Assembly (NCBI RefSeq): GCF_965213555.1
Contig: NZ_OZ243890.1
Span: 682,001-746,000, forward strand
From: Acuticoccus sp965213555
GTDB taxonomy: Bacteria > Pseudomonadota > Alphaproteobacteria > Rhizobiales > Amorphaceae
Reading direction: 5' to 3'
Length of the DNA stretch: 64,000 nt
The notes beneath the pieces were generated by a model, which saw only the letters and a program-made list of their open reading frames with translations, was not told where the DNA came from and did no database searches. This document shows, piece after piece, positions 61,281-64,000 of the stretch. Each line of letters opens with the position of its first letter. The stretch's first letter is position 1. A program made the translations under genes and the position numbers.

Positions 61281-62180
61281 GTGACCTCCCTCCCCGCCTC
61301 CATCAACGAGACCGAAGCGCTGCTCGCCGGCGCCGACTACGTGGCCGACCGCGCGCTCGCGACGGTGCTGTTCCTCGCGCTGAGGCTCGGGCGGCCCCTG
61401 TTCCTCGAGGGCGAGGCTGGCGTCGGTAAGACCGAGATCGCCAAGGTGCTCGCCACCGCGCTCGGCCGTCGGCTGATCCGCCTGCAGTGCTACGAGGGGC
61501 TCGACCAGGCGGCCGCGCTCTACGAGTGGAACTACGCCGCGCAGATGCTCGCCATCCGCCAGTCCGAGGGACGCGGCGAGGCGGTCGACGTGTTCGCCGA
61601 GCGCTTCCTCACCCGCCGGCCACTGCTGGAGGCGCTCGACACGCCACCCGAGGGCGCGCCGGTGCTCCTCATCGACGAGCTCGACCGCGCGGACGAGGCG
61701 TTCGACGCCTTCCTGCTGGAGATCCTGTCGGACTTCCAAATCACGATCCCCGAGCTCGGCACCATCGCAGCGGCCGAACCGCCCGTCGTCGTGATCACCA
61801 CCAACCGCACGCGCGAGATCCACGACGCGCTGAAGCGGCGCTGCCTCTACCACTGGGTCGACTACCCCTCGCTGCGGCAGGAGCGCGAGATCGTGCGACG
61901 CAAGGCGCCCGGCGCGGGCGAGCGGCTGGCGGACGAGGTGGTGGCGTTCGTCCACGACCTGCGCAGCGGCGACCTGTTCAAGCCGCCCGGCGTCGCCGAG
62001 ACGCTGGACTGGGCACAGGCACTCGCCGAGCTCGACCAGATGGTGCTCGAGCCAGGCATCGCGGACGACACCCTGGGTGTCCTCCTGAAGTACCAGGACG
62101 ACATCGCGAAGGTGCGTGGCTCCACCGTCCAGCGCATCATCGACGAACTCCGCACGTCCGCCGCCGGCCGCGCCGTGTGA
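61281..62180 (+). CDS. MoxR/CoxD-type AAA+ ATPase
   Basis: 299 residues from GTG 61281, with AAGG 7 bases upstream; longer in-frame starts add low-complexity sequence. Walker A is GEAGVGKT (44-51), Walker B VLLIDELDRAD, sensor 1 ITTNRTREIHDALKRRC. CoxD-type MoxR proteins help mature the molybdenum site of CO dehydrogenase-like enzymes and normally act with a VWA-domain partner (CoxE) encoded next door. Here the next DNA is insertion-sequence debris and no VWA gene is present, so the partner may have been displaced. The window does contain a molybdenum hydroxylase large subunit at 52-54 kb. Confidence 0.92.
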   Translation: MTSLPASINETEALLAGADYVADRALATVLFLALRLGRPLFLEGEAGVGKTEIAKVLATALGRRLIRLQCYEGLDQAAALYEWNYAAQMLAIRQSEGRGEAVDVFAERFLTRRPLLEALDTPPEGAPVLLIDELDRADEAFDAFLLEILSDFQITIPELGTIAAAEPPVVVITTNRTREIHDALKRRCLYHWVDYPSLRQEREIVRRKAPGAGERLADEVVAFVHDLRSGDLFKPPGVAETLDWAQALAELDQMVLEPGIADDTLGVLLKYQDDIAKVRGSTVQRIIDELRTSAAGRAV

Positions 62181-62239
62181 GGCAGACCCGGCCGAGCCCG
62201 TGCCGTCGGCGGTCGGGCGGCGCTCCCGTAGGTCATGGG

Positions 62240-62836
62240 CTCATGGTGGCCGTAACCAAGGTCGGGAGGAGGCCGGAGCGACGGCGGGGATGAAGTCGCG
62301 GGCGAGCTTGTCGAAGCGGGTCGCCACGCGGCGGAAGGGCTCCAGCGTGTTGAGGCGCCGCTCGACGAGGTTGCGCGGGCGGCAGAGATCGGGCGCGACG
62401 GTGCGCCTGACGCGCACGTTGCGGCGGGCCGGAATGTGCGCCCGCGCCTCGCGCCCCGCGCTCGGCACACCAGGCGATCAACGCCTCGGCGCTGTCACCC
62501 CGGTCGGCGACGATGCTGGGCGTGGGGACCAGGCCGTCGAGGAGCACCGCAGCTGTCGCCTTGTCCGAGGCTCGACCGGGCGTCACCACGAAGCGGATCG
62601 GCAGGCCAGGCTCGTCGACGACGGCATGGGGCCTTGTCGTCAGTCCCGCACGGGAACGGCCGATGGCGTGATCCGAGCCCCCTGCCGCCGGCGGCGTGCT
62701 GATGGGCCTTCACGATGGAGCTGTCGATCCGCTGTCACGCGGCCGGCTCCCTGCGGGCGAGCGCCTCGAAGATCGCCAGCCAGACCCCGCGCTCGGCCCT
62801 TCCGTCGTCGCGGTTGTCGAGCGTCGTCGACGGGCC
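62240..62836 (-). pseudogene. IS5-family transposase remnant, interrupted by IS481-type element
   Basis: Minus-strand fragments in several frames: GPSTTLDN and ERGVWLAIFEALARREPAA, an in-frame stop, IDSSIVKAHQHAA, then VVDEPGLPIRFVVTPGRASD, IVADRGDSAEALIAWCAERG and the C-terminal RPRNLVERRLNTLEPFRRVA with TRFDKLARDF. The order matches an IS5/IS427-type transposase from the middle to the C-terminus. The N-terminal portion is missing where the IS481-type element begins (62841), so that insertion probably split it. Confidence 0.8.
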
Positions 62837-62840
62837 CTAG

Positions 62841-63850
62841 CCGTTTGATCCCGGGTTTTGCTGGTGCAGTCCTCTCATCGGAATGGAAGGATGCGCTGTG
62901 GGCCGGGTTCTCCACGGGAGCGCCACGACGACAGAGGCGGTCCGTCGAGCAAGACAAGTTAGTCAAGAGAGCTGAGGGCCCTCGCGAGGCGCTACGGGAT
63001 CAACCGGAAGACCGTGGCCGAATGGAAGGAGCGCTCGTCGGTGAGCGACCTGCCGACGGGACCGGAAGAGCTAAGGTCAACGGTCCTGTCCGATGAGGAC
63101 GAGGCGATCATCGTCGCCTTCCGTCGCCACACCGTGCTGCCGCTCCTCGACTGCCCCTACGCTCTCCAGCCGACGATCCCACATCTCACCCGCGCATCCC
63201 TTCATCGCTGCCTGCAGCGCCACGGGATATTCCGACTGCCTGATGTCGATGGCGACAAACCTGGCAAGAGGAAACTCAAAGCCTAGCCGATCGGCTTCCC
63301 CATCGACATCGCCGAAGTGCGCACCGCCGAGGGAAAGCTCCAGCTTCTGGTGGCGATCGACCGGACGTCGAAGTTCGCCTTCGCCCAGCTCGTGGAGAAG
63401 GCCAGCCGCGTCACCGCATCGGCCTTCCTCGTCGCTCTCGTCGAAGCGGTGCCGTATGAGATCCACACCGTGCTCACCGACAACGGCATCCGGTTCCGCT
63501 ATCCACCGCGCCATGCGAACGGCCCGACTCTCGATCCATGACCCACATCGCCATGCGCTGCCGCGAGCATGGCATCGAGCACCGCTTCACCAAGCCGAAC
63601 CATCCATGGACGAACGGTCAGGTCGAACGGATGAACCGCACGATCAAGGACGCCACCGTCAAACGCTTCCCCTACGACGGCCACGAGCAGCTCCGGCGAC
63701 ACCTCGCCGACTTCATCGCCGCCTACGACTACGGCGCCGACCCAAGACCCTCAAGGGACTTACGCCCTACGAAGACATCTGCAAACGGTGGACAGACGAA
63801 CCCCAACGCTTCACCATCAACCCGCTCCAGCAAATGCCGGGATCAGACAC
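62841..63850 (+). mobile_element. IS481-type insertion sequence, inactive
   Basis: About 1010 bp bounded by inverted repeats: left TTTGATCCCGGGTTTTGCTGG (from 62844; first 20 bases matter) and right CCAGCAAATGCCGGGATCAG when read on the plus strand. Both sides are flanked by CTAG (62837-62840 and 63851-63854), and IS481 is known to target CTAG. The enclosed transposase is damaged, so the copy is immobile on its own. Confidence 0.8.
62960..63847 (+). pseudogene. IS481-family transposase with stop codon and frameshifts
   Basis: Successive pieces match the IS481 transposase: YGINRKTVAEWKERSSVSDL, YALQPTIPHLTRASLHRCLQ, DVDGDKPGKRKLKA, then a TAG (63284-63286), PIGFPIDIAEVRTAEGKLQL (one or two residues missing), VAIDRTSKFAFAQLVEKASR, the DDE-region VLTDNGIRFRYPP, then CREHGIEHRFTKPNHPWTNG and VERMNRTIKDATVKRF. 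A frameshift near 63730 moves the end (KTLKGLTPYEDICKRW, INPLQQMPGSDT) to another frame. Multiple lesions make it non-functional. Confidence 0.85.
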
Positions 63851-64000
63851 CTAGCACGTGGACCCATTTGCCGCTGAGCCAGACGCGGATGGCGGCCAGC
63901 TTCAGCGCGGCGAGGAAGTTGTCGGGCCGGCGGTCGTAGCGAGTGGCGATGCCGCGGAAGTGCTCGATGCGATCAAAGAAGCGCTCGATGAGGTTTTGCT
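63843..64000 (-). pseudogene. IS5-family transposase C-terminal fragment, continuing past window end
   Basis: The minus strand from the window edge reads QNLIERFFDRIEHFRGIATR, then YDRRPDNFLAALKLAAIRVW and LSGKWVHVLGV followed by TGA (63845-63843). This is the usual IS5-type C-terminus, but its stop lies within the right end of the IS481 element, so the original last residues may have been replaced at insertion. The rest lies outside the window; whether the complete gene is intact cannot be judged. Confidence 0.7.

Noticed and set aside
60947..61306. 119-codon minus-strand frame between the DUF2141 and MoxR genes
   Set aside because: The last 20 residues look protein-like but the rest is Arg/Gly-rich shadow; no start or homologue recognised.

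Overview
The window is high-GC (roughly 70%) bacterial chromosome from an alphaproteobacterium, most likely a member of the Hyphomicrobiales (Rhizobiales). The evidence is the order of the division and cell-wall (dcw) cluster running on into lpxC, bamD and recN with ligA nearby, a class A RNase P RNA of alphaproteobacterial type, meso-diaminopimelate-type MurE, a bcp gene divergent from an AsmA/DUF3971 protein, and alphaproteobacterial families such as TIGR02186 next to TauE/SafE and DUF3429. I cannot name the species.

Region by region. 1-6037: 3'-truncated AsmA-like envelope protein and divergent thiol peroxidase bcp, then an AT-rich gap and a family 16 glycoside hydrolase with three C-terminal modules. 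6226-12885: a protein with three copies of one small domain joined by disordered linkers, two glycosyltransferases (one frameshifted), GDP-L-fucose synthase, tRNA-Ala(CGC) and a sulfotransferase-like protein, which together look like a surface-polysaccharide locus. 12998-42875: ligA, a DUF2254 membrane protein, two cupin remnants, then a long minus-strand block which in transcription order reads mraZ-rsmH-ftsL-ftsI-murE-murF-mraY-[3.8 kb repeat array]-murD-ftsW-murG-murC-murB-ddl-ftsQ-ftsA-ftsZ-lpxC-bamD-recN. Most neighbouring dcw genes overlap by 4 bases (ATGA or GTGA), as expected of one translationally coupled operon. Four 10-base TGGG-type repeats upstream of mraZ are probable MraZ-binding boxes. 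43207-43604: rnpB. 43852-51981: aminotransferase, small membrane proteins, two TSUP-type exporters, gpmI. 52094-60855: a catabolic region with a molybdenum hydroxylase large subunit, an SDR, a hydroxyacyl-CoA/carnitine-type dehydrogenase paired with a beta-keto acid cleavage enzyme, and a DMSO-reductase-family enzyme. 61281-64000: a MoxR ATPase followed by nested insertion-sequence debris (IS481 type beside IS5-type fragments).

The most unusual feature is the 3.8 kb segment separating mraY from murD (31695-35495). It is mostly a degenerate tandem array with a period near 135 bp (45 codons), about 22 units, containing a younger, nearly identical 252-bp higher-order repeat. It is wedged into a gene junction that is normally tight. 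A 1078-codon frame stays open through it on the operon strand and ends in a GTGA overlap with the murD start, but its base composition by codon position is much flatter than in real genes here. Whether it is a decayed or orphan repeat protein or a non-coding repeat array is the main open question.

Three imperfect palindromes of about 44 bp ending in CTAG, and two copies of a second short repeat, sit at gene 3' ends and twice supply the stop codon. Coding starts were chosen by ribosome-binding-site-like sequences, operon overlaps and family alignments recalled from knowledge. No database search was possible.
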